Below, piece by piece: positions 39,701 to 47,134 of a stretch of DNA of 64,000 nt. Position 1 is the first letter of the stretch, and each line of letters opens with the position of its first letter. The stretch is from Nakamurella silvestris (GTDB taxonomy: Bacteria; Actinomycetota; Actinomycetes; Mycobacteriales; Nakamurellaceae): NCBI GenBank assembly GCA_003576535.1, contig QXCQ01000200.1, positions 17,662 through 81,661 on the forward strand, given 5' to 3'. Under the pieces are notes generated by a model. The model was not told where the DNA came from. It saw nothing but the letters and a program-made list of their open reading frames with translations, and searched no databases. Position numbers and translations under genes: made by a program.

Positions 39701-40395
39701 CGACGCCCTTCGACCGGCCGGAGATGGAACGCCGGGCCAAACGCGGGGAGCGGGACCTGTCCCTGCTCGGCAAGGTCAACCCGTTGGCGCTGGAGGAGTT
39801 TGCGGCGCTGGAGGAGCGACATGTGTTCCTCTCCACCCAGTTGCAGGATCTCAAGGACACCCGCAAGGATCTGCTGACCGTTGTCGCCGAGGTGGACGAG
39901 AAGATCCTCGAGGTGTTCACCTCGGCCTTCCACGACGTCGCACGGGAGTTCGTCACCGTGTTTGCCACCCTGTTCCCCGGCGGCGAGGGGGAGCTGGTCC
40001 TGACCAACCCGGCCGACATGCTGACCACCGGTATCGAGGTGCACGCCCGGCCGCCCGGGAAGAAAGTCAAACGGCTGTCCCTGCTGTCCGGCGGGGAGCG
40101 CTCGCTGACCGCGGTGGCGATGTTGGTGTCGATCTTCCGTGCCCGGCCCAGCCCGTTCTACATCATGGACGAGGTCGAGGCGGCGTTGGACGAGACGAAC
40201 CTCAACCGTCTGGTGGGACTGCTGACCGAACTGCGCGATTCCAGTCAGCTGATCATCATCACCCACCAGAAATTCACCATGGAATCCGCCGACGCCCTGT
40301 ACGGGGTCTCGATGCGCGGGGACGGGATCACCCAGGTGATCTCCCAGCGGATTCGTGGTGTGGTGTCCGCGCCGACCGGGATCGCCGCTCCCTGA
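36790..40395 (+). CDS. smc: chromosome segregation protein SMC
   Basis: A 1201-residue condensin ATPase. N-terminal head: GPNGSGKSN Walker A (about residues 32-40) and the conserved KSLTLKGFKSFA start. Two long coiled-coil arms (about 170-495 and 665-1010) flank the hinge (about 500-660; GSVAAVLTVEPGAEAALA). C-terminal head: signature LSGGERSLTAVA (about 1100) and Walker B YIMDEVEAALDETN (about 1120). It organises and segregates the chromosome with ScpA/ScpB, which are not in the window. Length and layout are normal. ATG at 36790. Confidence 0.97.
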   Translation: MYLKSLTLKGFKSFASATTLNFEPGITAVVGPNGSGKSNVVDAIAWVLGEQGAKALRGGKMEDVIFAGTADRPPLGRAEVTLTINNADGALPIDYSEVAITRRMFRDGASEYEINGSSCRLLDIQELLSDSGIGREMHVIVGQGQLDAVLSARPEDRRAFIEEAAGVLKHRKRKEKALRKLDSMQANLTRLSDLTGELRRQLKPLGRQAEVARRAVTVQSELREARLRLLADDYVGLSSLLEKESADEEAAKVHREKTHADLAAATEEHERAQAALVAATPALQAAQDTWFALSALAERLRGTVGLAQERLRHLSAPVEAARPGRDPEELEAAAEAADMEQAEKEEAVEQARETLAEVVAAKTEAEARLRATEAELLAASAAIADRREGLAKLTGQVEAARSRLTAIGDEIARLSTALADSQERAEIAQHEFEVLRESVGALDESEVGLDEAHEEAEAAAEAAADRVRALTEKVRELRGEQSSLRARAEALAMGLDRRDGVGSLLAQASRLPGLLGSVAAVLTVEPGAEAALAVALGPVADAVVMDGVDSAVEAISLLREEEGGRAGLLLGGAAPVDRSGWPELPAGTQWAVDLVRAPEALTAALTRALDRVAVVADLAAAGAVVAAAPGVRVVTRTGDLLGADWAVGGSAGKQSVIEIQAAVDDAETRLAQVSTALEETEAALSGAREEAQLRGRAAEASLEALNQSDAQLSAIGEQLGRTGEAARSASAEADRLLKQREAAQDSREQHRLSLTELENRLHAAQSEESPTAVDSTERDIAAEETAAARQMEMEARLVLRSSEERARASAGAGESLRRTARAEREARARAETARARRAVSAAVAGKVVEWGQRTLAELEASLAEAAAERDTASEFRAEAEQAVLAARTLQSGLTAEWEKLNNAAHRDELQRAQQLMRIEQFVTRMTDEFAVTPEELVAEFGPEVPVPPTQAEMTEYETAKERGDTVSAPQPTPFDRPEMERRAKRGERDLSLLGKVNPLALEEFAALEERHVFLSTQLQDLKDTRKDLLTVVAEVDEKILEVFTSAFHDVAREFVTVFATLFPGGEGELVLTNPADMLTTGIEVHARPPGKKVKRLSLLSGGERSLTAVAMLVSIFRARPSPFYIMDEVEAALDETNLNRLVGLLTELRDSSQLIIITHQKFTMESADALYGVSMRGDGITQVISQRIRGVVSAPTGIAAP

Positions 40396-40436
40396 TCCGC
40401 TTCTGCCGCGCTTGTTCTTGACGTCGAGTGCCTGTG

Positions 40437-40498
40437 CCGCGCTCCTTCTCGACAATCGCGCTGCTTGTTTCGCGCGCGATAGTCGGCACAAAGCGCGG
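40437..40498. repeat. 62-bp intergenic palindrome, family C copy 1
   Basis: Outer CCGCGCT/AGCGCGG and inner CGACAATCGCGC/GCGCGATAGTCG stems, 42 bp after smc and 80 bp before the first serpin gene. Other copies at 56661 and 63645 have the same length. Confidence 0.82.
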
Positions 40499-40577
40499 TC
40501 ACCGGGGTTTCGGTGCAACCGGTCGATCAGGCTTTCCGTCCTCTCCGGTAATGCCCCCGGGAATTTCAGGAGTCGAC

Positions 40578-41966
40578 ATGTTTCGAATCAACAACAACCG
40601 TGCCGCTGGTGCGGTCCTGGCCATCTCCGCGCTGCTGGTGACCGGCTGCGGTTCTTCGGAGGTCGGCCCAGAGGCTATTGTTCTCGACTCCTCCGCTCCG
40701 CCTTCGGCAGTCTCACCCTCCGCTCCCGCCCCGGAACCGGGAAAGGTTCAACCCTTGCGTTCCGAGGCCGCTCGAGGCCCGGCCGCAAACCCGGTGAAGG
40801 CCGGGGAAGTGATGACGGATTTCGGGACCGCAATTCTCGCCGAGGTGGACAAGAAGTCCGATGCCGCCAATGTCGTCGTGAGCCCGTACTCGATCTACAC
40901 CGTGCTCGCCATGGTGGACCAGGGTGCCAAAGGGGAGACCGCTGCGCAGCTGGAGGACCTGTTGGGAGCCGATACAGCCGGGCAACAAGGGGTTGTCACC
41001 GCTGTTGATGCCGGAATGGCCGCTGCGTTGGCGGCGGGCAAGGACGCCGAGTCCCAGCTGATCGCGCAGGGCGGTGCTGGCGATCAACCGGCCACCGCCA
41101 GACCCTTCGCCTTTGACGTGGCCAATTCCCTCTGGGCACAGCCGGGTCTGGGGATCAAGCAGGAGTTTCTCGACGCGATGGCGGCCGGGTTCGGGGTGGG
41201 CATGTACGAAACCGATTTCGCCTCCGATCCGGAGAAGGCCAGGGCGGTGATCAACGCCTGGGTGTCCGAACACACGGCGGACCTGATCCCGGAATTGATC
41301 CCCGAGGGGGTCGTCACCGTTGACACCGTGCTGGCCCTGGTGAATGCGATCCACTTGTCGGCCCCCTGGGCAGCCGGATTCCAGGCCAGTGGTCTCGCCC
41401 CGTTCACCGCACCCTCCGGTGTGGTTCAGGCCGCCACCATGTCGGTGACGCGGCCCTTCGGATATGCCGAAGGTGATGATTGGCAGTCGGTCTCGGTGCC
41501 GTACCAGGGAGGCGAGTTGGCCATGACGGTGGTGCTGCCCGCCGTCGGTGCCTGGGACAAGGTCGGCACCGAACTGCCTGCAGTGTTGGCACGGGCCACC
41601 ACCACCTCCGGCTCAGGCGACATCCGTCTGACCATGCCGAAATTCACGGTCGACACTGCGGCCGATCTCGTGCCGGTGATGGCTGTGCTGGGTGTCCGCG
41701 ACCTGTTCGGTGCGGAGGCGGATCTGTCCGGGATCGCCGGCGGGCCGGGGGACATCACCGGCAGCGCGCTGGTCCACCAAGCGGTGGTCGCGGTGGACGA
41801 GGACGGCACCGAGGCGACAGCCGCGACGGCCTTCCTGGCCGAGATATGGAGCTTGAAGTCGGTCGACCACGAGGTGACCGTCGACCGCCCCTTCTATTTC
41901 GTCATCCACGACACCACCACCACTGCGCCGCTGTTCATCGGGCAGATCACCGATCCGACTGCCTGA
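40578..41966 (+). CDS. lipoprotein serpin 1
   Basis: A 462-residue secreted lipoprotein of the serpin family. A type II signal peptide ends in the lipobox LVTGC (Cys 24), so the mature protein is anchored to the outer face of the membrane. A low-complexity Ser/Pro linker (25-50) precedes the serpin fold, which shows VVVSPYSIYTVLAM, ANSLWAQPGLGI, VLALVNAIHLSAPW, and the C-terminal DRPFYFVIHDTTTTAPLFIGQI. The reactive-centre hinge EDGTEATAATA has the small residues needed for loop insertion, so it should be an inhibitory serpin; the scissile bond would fall around AEIWSLK, suggesting a chymotrypsin-like target. ATG 40578 follows CAGGAG. Serpin 2 is its close neighbour and relative. Confidence 0.93.
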   Translation: MFRINNNRAAGAVLAISALLVTGCGSSEVGPEAIVLDSSAPPSAVSPSAPAPEPGKVQPLRSEAARGPAANPVKAGEVMTDFGTAILAEVDKKSDAANVVVSPYSIYTVLAMVDQGAKGETAAQLEDLLGADTAGQQGVVTAVDAGMAAALAAGKDAESQLIAQGGAGDQPATARPFAFDVANSLWAQPGLGIKQEFLDAMAAGFGVGMYETDFASDPEKARAVINAWVSEHTADLIPELIPEGVVTVDTVLALVNAIHLSAPWAAGFQASGLAPFTAPSGVVQAATMSVTRPFGYAEGDDWQSVSVPYQGGELAMTVVLPAVGAWDKVGTELPAVLARATTTSGSGDIRLTMPKFTVDTAADLVPVMAVLGVRDLFGAEADLSGIAGGPGDITGSALVHQAVVAVDEDGTEATAATAFLAEIWSLKSVDHEVTVDRPFYFVIHDTTTTAPLFIGQITDPTA

Positions 41967-42103
41967 GCAGGTCATGTCGACAAGAAGTGCGGTCTGACGG
42001 AACGGTCAAAAGTTTTTAAGAACTTTCTGTGGATCACATGCAACCCCCAGTCATCACACACCGTCCTCACCTCACTTGGACCCCGAATCTTTCTGGAGTG
42101 GCA

Positions 42104-43453
42104 GTGCGGCGCAGTCGACAGAGGAACACCGTTGTCGCGGTGCTTGCCGTCATGTCGCTGTTGACTGCCGGATGCGGGTCCGCCGGTGAACCGCAGGCCG
42201 CGCCCACACCTGTGTTGCTCTCCCCGGGAGAGGTCCAGCCTTTGCGTTCGGAGGCCGGCCGCGGGCCGGCGGCCGATCCGGTTGAGGCCGGGAAGGTGAT
42301 GACGGCCTGGGGGACTGCCGTGCTGGCAGAGGTCGACCGGGGCACCGCCGAAGCGAACATCGTGCTGAGTCCGTACTCGGTCTATTCGGTTCTGGCCATG
42401 GCCGGGCAAGGTGCCGCCGGGACCACCGCTGACCAGCTCAATGAGGCCCTGGGTGGCGATCCGGCGGGGCAGCAGCGGAATGTCACCGCGGTCGACGCCG
42501 GAATGGCCTCTGCCCTTGCCGCAGCCAAGGAGTTCGACTCGCTGGTGGCCGGGGAGAATGTGAAGAGCGGTGAAAGACCTGCCGCGGGCTCCTTCTCCCT
42601 CGAGGTGGCCAATTCCCTGTGGGCCAGGCCGGGCCTGGGAATCCGGCAGGAGTTCCTCGATGCGTTGGCCGCCGGGTTCGGGGTGGGCATGTACGAAACC
42701 GATTTCGCCGCCGACCCGGAGAAGGCCAGGGCGGTGATCAACGGCTGGGTGTCCGAGCGCACCGGGAAGCTGATCCCCGAATTGATTCCCGAGAACGGGT
42801 TGTCTGCGGATACCGTCCTCGCCCTGGTGAATGCCGTGCACCTGCGGGCAGCCTGGGCGCAGGAGCTCTCCTCGCCCGTTGCCGAGCCCTTCCAGACCCC
42901 GACCGGACCGGTCCAGGCCAAGATGATGAGCAGCTTCGGAGGATTCGGATTCGTCAGAGGCGCTGACTGGCAATCGGTCTCGATCCCCTACCAGGGCGGG
43001 GGTCTGGCAATGACCCTCGTCCTCCCGGCGGAAGGTGGATGGGACCGGGTGGGCGCGGACCTTGCCGCCGTGATCAGCGCGGCGACAGCATCGACCACCT
43101 CCGGTTACGTCAGGCTGCGGATGCCGCAGTTCACGGTCGACACCGCGGCCAACCTGACGTCGGCGATGGAAGCCCTCGGCGTCACCGACCTTTTCGACTC
43201 CTCGGACCTGTCCGGGATAGCCGGAGAGCCCGGCAAGCTGAGGGTGAGCAACCTGATCCATCGGGCCGTCATCTCCGTGGACGAACACGGCACCGAGGCC
43301 GCTGCCGCCACCGCCTTGTTGACGACGGAGGAGGTATCGGCCCCTGAGGTGGACCTGGAGATCACCTTCGACCGGCCGTTCTACTTCGTCGTCCACGACA
43401 CCACGACCAACGCGCCACTATTCATCGGTCAGATCACCAACCCAGTGGTCTGA
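42104..43453 (+). CDS. lipoprotein serpin 2
   Basis: A 449-residue lipoprotein serpin, closely similar to serpin 1 along its length (shared LRSEA-GPAA region, GMYETDFA, IPELIPE), so a tandem duplication. Lipobox LTAGC with Cys 24 when GTG 42104 is used; TGGAG upstream fits, and GTG 42098 is an alternative. The hinge EHGTEAAAATA is of the inhibitory type, while the bait region (LLTTEEVSAPEVD) is unlike that of serpin 1, so the two should target different proteases. C-terminal DRPFYFVVHDTTTNAPLFIGQI. A 67-bp palindrome and a 45-bp palindrome follow. Confidence 0.93.
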   Translation: MRRSRQRNTVVAVLAVMSLLTAGCGSAGEPQAAPTPVLLSPGEVQPLRSEAGRGPAADPVEAGKVMTAWGTAVLAEVDRGTAEANIVLSPYSVYSVLAMAGQGAAGTTADQLNEALGGDPAGQQRNVTAVDAGMASALAAAKEFDSLVAGENVKSGERPAAGSFSLEVANSLWARPGLGIRQEFLDALAAGFGVGMYETDFAADPEKARAVINGWVSERTGKLIPELIPENGLSADTVLALVNAVHLRAAWAQELSSPVAEPFQTPTGPVQAKMMSSFGGFGFVRGADWQSVSIPYQGGGLAMTLVLPAEGGWDRVGADLAAVISAATASTTSGYVRLRMPQFTVDTAANLTSAMEALGVTDLFDSSDLSGIAGEPGKLRVSNLIHRAVISVDEHGTEAAAATALLTTEEVSAPEVDLEITFDRPFYFVVHDTTTNAPLFIGQITNPVV

Positions 43454-43470
43454 CCGAGCTGGGGAGGGGG

Positions 43471-43537
43471 TGTGCGGGTCTGCGCACGGTTGGAATCCAA
43501 GTAGGCACACTTGGTCCGCCGGGCGCAGACCCGCACA
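43471..43537. repeat. 67-bp palindrome E after serpin 2
   Basis: 15-base arms TGTGCGGGTCTGCGC and complement, with an inner CCAAGT/ACTTGG stem, 17 bp after the serpin 2 stop. Followed by AAAATCCCTCC. Likely terminator; single copy here. Confidence 0.8.
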
Positions 43538-43556
43538 AAATCCCTCCTTCCCCGCC

Positions 43557-43601
43557 GAGCGGACCCCCACACCCCAGTTTGTGGGGTGTCACAGTCCGCT
43601 C
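43557..43601. repeat. 45-bp intergenic palindrome, family A copy 3
   Basis: GAGCGGAC...GTCCGCTC outer stem and CCACACCCC/GGGGTGT inner stem. Together with flanks (CTCCTTCC before, CGCGGGAAAAGCAGGGG after) it matches copy 4 at 47060, and the two bracket the sigma/anti-sigma/protease genes. Confidence 0.85.
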
Positions 43602-43689
43602 GCGGGAAAAGCAGGGGCCCGCAGGCGCTGGGGGACTGCCTCCGGATGTCAGGCGGTGCCAGGTGGCTGAAGAAGTTCCGACCCTGGTT

Positions 43690-43721
43690 GGACACAACAG
43701 AGGGTCAGCCTCGTTGTATCC
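43690..43721. promoter_or_regulatory. inverted repeat upstream of the ECF sigma gene
   Basis: GGACACAAC (43690-43698) and GTTGTATCC (43713-43721) form an inverted repeat with one mismatch, about 50 bp before the sigma start. TTGGAC here could be a -35. Possibly an autoregulated sigma promoter or operator. Confidence 0.45.
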
Positions 43722-43769
43722 AGTGGGACGACCTCACATCGGCAGGTCGCTGTCGAGTGAGGACCACGG

Positions 43770-44261
43770 ATGGAGTTCGACGAGTTCGCGGACGAGTACC
43801 TGTTCAAGTTGACACGTTTCGTCGGAGTTCTGACCGGCGACCGACAGGCCGCCCACGATTTGACTGTCGACGTTCTCCTGAAGCTGTCGAACAAGTGGTG
43901 GTTGGTACGAGATGTGCGTGATCCGCTCGCGTACGTACAAAAGGCCCTGGTGAGACACTATCTCGACGATCGACGTCAACAGCAGGCCCGGATCCGGAGA
44001 GATGTTCGGGCCGCACAGTCGGTTCCGGTCTCTGCCGCTGACGCCTCATCTCAGATCGCTGAACGTGATCTCGTAGACCGTGCGTTGGCCGCCTTGCCTC
44101 CCCAGCAGCGTGGGGCGCTGGTGCTGCGCTACTACCTCGACCTTCCCGATCTGCAGATCGCCGGCTTGCTGGGCTGCTCCGTCTCGACGGTCCGATCTCA
44201 CCTGTCCCTTGCTGCCGCGAAGCTTCGCGGTGACAACAGCTTGCTTCGAGAAAGGGAATGA
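43770..44261 (+). CDS. ECF sigma factor, actinobacterial SigE-family type
   Basis: A 163-residue extracytoplasmic-function sigma factor. Region 2 (about residues 5-75): FADEYLFKLTRFVGVLTGDRQ, with an ALVRHYLDDRRQQ region 2.4-like end; region 4 (about 100-155): LAALPPQQRGALVLRYYLDL, then LQIAGLLGCSVSTVRSHLSLA, the HTH that contacts -35. No region 3, as usual. The next gene starts 5 bp later and encodes a single-pass membrane protein, the standard sigma/anti-sigma arrangement, so this factor likely answers to the state of the outside domain of that protein. ATG 43770 after a GAGTGAGGA element. Confidence 0.92.
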   Translation: MEFDEFADEYLFKLTRFVGVLTGDRQAAHDLTVDVLLKLSNKWWLVRDVRDPLAYVQKALVRHYLDDRRQQQARIRRDVRAAQSVPVSAADASSQIAERDLVDRALAALPPQQRGALVLRYYLDLPDLQIAGLLGCSVSTVRSHLSLAAAKLRGDNSLLRERE

Positions 44262-44265
44262 ACCC

Positions 44266-45042
44266 ATGGATATCCGCGATCGATTGATGGAACTCGAAGT
44301 GCACGCACCGGATCCCGAAGAAGTCCGCCGAGTCCTCGCCGAGCGACGGACCCAGTCTCGGAGGCGGGTCCGACTTCTGTCGATCGTTGGTGTGGCAGCC
44401 GCTGTGTGTGCCATTGCCGGCGGCACGATCCTGGTCTCCACCCGGACGTCCGGCGACCAGAACCGGGCCGCGGCTCTCCCACCGGCTTCTCAATCGGTGC
44501 ACGCAGGCCCCGCGAGCGGCCCGGTTGTCTACAACTCCATGGACGGCTGGACGTGGGAGAAATCAGACCTGTTCTCGCCGATCATGAACGACATCGGCAA
44601 GGCCGGACTGAGGGACCAGACCGGTGGGTTCGCCGTTACGTCGGTCAACTACTTGACCGACACCGGCCTGGTCTACTGGCACGGGGAGATGTCCCAGGAA
44701 GCACGACAGATCATCACCGCGGCCGCAGCGAGAGGCATTCACATCGAGCAGGTTCAGGTGCCGTTCGGTGAACGACAACTCGTCGACGCCGTGTCGACCG
44801 TCGACGCGGCGTTCCAAGCGGCAGGGATCGCCGCAGAGCCAGTCGGACTTGATGATTCGTACTCCGGATTGCTCGTAGCCGGACAGACGGTCCTGGACGA
44901 CCAGGGTCTCCAGCAGCGGGCCAGGGCTGTTGCCGAGGCCGCAGTACCCGGGATCAAGCTCTCGTTTGTTCCGCTGGACGACGCCGCTGCCACGAACTTC
45001 CTGCAACGTGTCACGCGCCCCCCAACTCTGCCGACCCAGTGA
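44266..45042 (+). CDS. probable membrane anti-sigma factor with protease-prodomain-like ectodomain
   Basis: A 258-residue type-II-oriented single-pass protein. The cytoplasmic part (1-38) is short and lacks the zinc anti-sigma HxxxCxxC motif. A helix spans about 40-60 (LLSIVGVAAAVCAIAGGTIL). The ectodomain (about 75-250) is homologous to the pro-region of the S1 protease encoded convergently at 45135-46566: shared strings include VVYN..DGW, SPIM, IGKAGL, NYLT, TGLVYWHGE and IEQV, roughly 60% identity by eye over ~93 residues. An anti-sigma role is inferred from the sigma gene 5 bp upstream. The ectodomain could bind the mature protease as a propeptide would, so linking protease level to sigma release. 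Confidence 0.75.
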   Translation: MDIRDRLMELEVHAPDPEEVRRVLAERRTQSRRRVRLLSIVGVAAAVCAIAGGTILVSTRTSGDQNRAAALPPASQSVHAGPASGPVVYNSMDGWTWEKSDLFSPIMNDIGKAGLRDQTGGFAVTSVNYLTDTGLVYWHGEMSQEARQIITAAAARGIHIEQVQVPFGERQLVDAVSTVDAAFQAAGIAAEPVGLDDSYSGLLVAGQTVLDDQGLQQRARAVAEAAVPGIKLSFVPLDDAAATNFLQRVTRPPTLPTQ

Positions 45043-45134
45043 GTGTTGCCCACCTGGCTCGCCACCCGGGCTGCTGCTCGAACGAGCGTCAGCCCAGGTG
45101 GTGAGCCAGCTGGGCGGAATCAAGTACCGGTGAT

Positions 45135-46566
45135 CTAGTAGATCACGCCAGCAGGGGTGAGTAGTCCCACGCTCGTTCCGAGGCGTTGCTCAATGCTGCT
45201 GTAGGCGGTGGCGTAACCCTTGTTGTAGCACGTCTTCGCTATGTTCGAGAAGGAACCAGTGCATGGGACAGGATTACTGCCCAAGGAGATGAGACCGGAG
45301 ACGTATTCAGTGTTGTTCGGGTAAGTCCGAATGAGTGGCGCGCCGCTGTCTCCTGGGGCGACCATCGCGCTGTTGTCTGTGGTGCTGACCGGGTAAACCC
45401 ACATGTAGCGCGCGGGGCCCGCGCCTCCTCCGTTCTTCAATACTGGCCCCCCGGTTCGCTTTATGTGGCAGCGCAGCCCGGTCAATTCACCGGACAAGCA
45501 GACTTCATCCGAGGTGGGAAGCAACTCCCATCCGCCGATCTGCCGTAGACTTGCGGCGTACCAGTCGCCCCACCAGTACTGCGGTGAGCCCTTGTCCTTC
45601 TGGAACCGGAAAAGCGTTGCATCGAGGCGTGTCTCGTTGCCGCCAATGCCCACGATGACTTTGTCTGTGTTGAGTTCTCCCCACAGCGTTTTCGTCCACC
45701 TGTTGATCCCGGTGCCTGTGCCGATTACGTGGTCCCCAAGCTTCTCAAAGATTCCGTTGTACAGGTAATGATCGTTCGAGTATTCGGTGCAGTGTGCCGC
45801 AGTCAGAAGATAGTCGTAGTCTCCCGGAGCCCGCATCACGACGGCGCCCGTGCAGGATCCATAGCCATATGAGGCATCCGGGTTGCTGACGGCGCTGATC
45901 CTGAGGGCCATCCCCCCGTGGAACGGCGATGGCGTGGCGTCATCCCAACGGTTAAGTAACGGGACATTTACTTCGATATCGTTCTCGATGACGAATGGAA
46001 TGCCGGGAGCGGCCCTACGTACGAGAGCAGATGCGCGCTGCACGGTCAGGCGTCAGATCTCGTATCCCTACCGCCAAACCTGAGTAGCCGAAGTTGGGGC
46101 CGATGCTGGTCAAGTCCATCAAATGAGCTCGGTCAGCTGCATCTCCGACAGCCATCGACGCATCGGTGAGCGCGCGCACCCCGTAGTCCGTCTCAACCTG
46201 TTCTATGTCGACACCTTCGGCCGCTGCCTCGGCGACCAACCTCTTGGCCTCTCGAGAGAGCTCGCCATGCCAATAGACCAGTCCGGTGTTGGTCAGGTAG
46301 TTGATCGAGATGTCGGCGAAGCCTCCGGCTGGATCCTTCAGGCCGGCTTTACCTATCTTGTCCATGATCGGCGAGATCAGGTCCGAAGCCTCCCTCGTCC
46401 ACCCGTCACTTGCGTTATAGACGACATCACCTGCTAGAAGTTTGTGCGTTCTGGGAGTCGAGTCGGCCTGCGAGGCCGGTGCTGCGGGCCAGGTCTGCCC
46501 GAGGACCAAGACGGCGGCAAGCGCCAGTGCAGTCCTGGTCCTTCTCGTTCTATTCCTTGACGACAT
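45135..46566 (-). pseudogene. secreted S1 serine protease with prodomain, frameshifted
   Basis: Two frames together encode a secreted chymotrypsin-fold protease. Frame 1 (46566 to 46015, 183 residues): Sec signal peptide (TRTALALAAVLVLGQTWPAAP) and a prodomain homologous to the ectodomain of the neighbouring anti-sigma candidate. Frame 2 (open up to about 46045, ending at 45135): rest of the prodomain (QRASALVRRAAPGIP) and the catalytic domain with LLTAAHC (His), LDATLFRF (Asp) and APGDSGAPL (Ser), plus several Cys for disulfides. The homology crosses from one frame to the other at about 46040-46048 (around CCTGACCGTGCAG), so one base has been gained or lost there, by mutation, sequencing error or, less likely, programmed shifting. 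Start ATG 46566 has AGGAG upstream. Confidence 0.82.
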
Positions 46567-46964
46567 GAACTCTCCTAGTCGGTGGCCGACCCAGGGACGC
46601 TGATCAGAAATGACACGGTCTCCGTGGTATCCCTGTAGGTCCGCGACGGCTCTTGCAATGGCCTCAAACATGTTCGTGTTCCGGATATTTGCATCCTCGG
46701 GAACGCAAGTTGGAGCGACGCAACCGGAAGTAGTGGCGAAGCCAGCAGTGCCGGGCCGCCTGGCGTGAGACTTGTTCTGCCGTGTGTCGGCACGAGCGCT
46801 TCCTGGCCTTCTTCGATGGAGACTCCCGCCTGTGGATGGTCCAACCTTGCCGAGTCGAAGGCGGCGGCAATTGGCTGCTGGAGGATCCTGCGCCCGTGCT
46901 ATCCCCCAAGATGTGTCGATCCGAGGAGGTCTTCGATCGCCTCGACTGCGTTCCCGTATAGCAA

Positions 46965-46992
46965 TGTATACAGGGCATTGGGGGGTCGTCAA
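46965..46992 (-). promoter_or_regulatory. promoter upstream of the protease gene
   Basis: Minus strand: TTGACG (46992-46987), 16-base spacer, TATACA (46970-46965), inside TGTATACA. The TTGACGAC, TGTATACA and ATACGGG parts recur at 50798-50824 before the I36 inhibitor gene. It predicts a ~390-nt leader to the protease ATG. The rest of the gap 46567-47134 holds no supported gene. Confidence 0.6.
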
Positions 46993-47059
46993 GATCTTGC
47001 GTGACGGGGCGCGACCGCGAAAACGCAGCATCGGTCCGGTGGGTACCTCCTTCCTCGCC

Positions 47060-47104
47060 GAGTGGACCCCCACACCCCGGTTTGTGGGGTGTCACAGTCC
47101 GCTC
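47060..47104. repeat. 45-bp intergenic palindrome, family A copy 4
   Basis: GAGTGGAC...GTCCGCTC with one G:T mismatch in the outer stem, relative to the G:C of copy 3. It lies 31 bp after the end of the ABC permease gene (minus strand). Confidence 0.85.
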
Positions 47105-47134
47105 GCGGGAAAAGCAGGGGGCCTGCGCAGCTCC

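Noticed and set aside
37504..40518. A 1004-codon minus-strand open frame opposite smc
   Set aside because: Leu/Gly/Arg/Gln low-complexity antisense product; smc on the plus strand has all head and hinge motifs.
45135..46566. Reading the prodomain and the protease as two separate real genes
   Set aside because: Homology to the anti-sigma ectodomain runs continuously across the frame change, and the second part has no signal peptide or ribosome site, so one broken or shifted gene is the better reading.
46575..46844. Short minus-strand frame in the protease leader
   Set aside because: No family resemblance and no good ribosome site; the following ATG at 46566 has AGGAG and a signal peptide.
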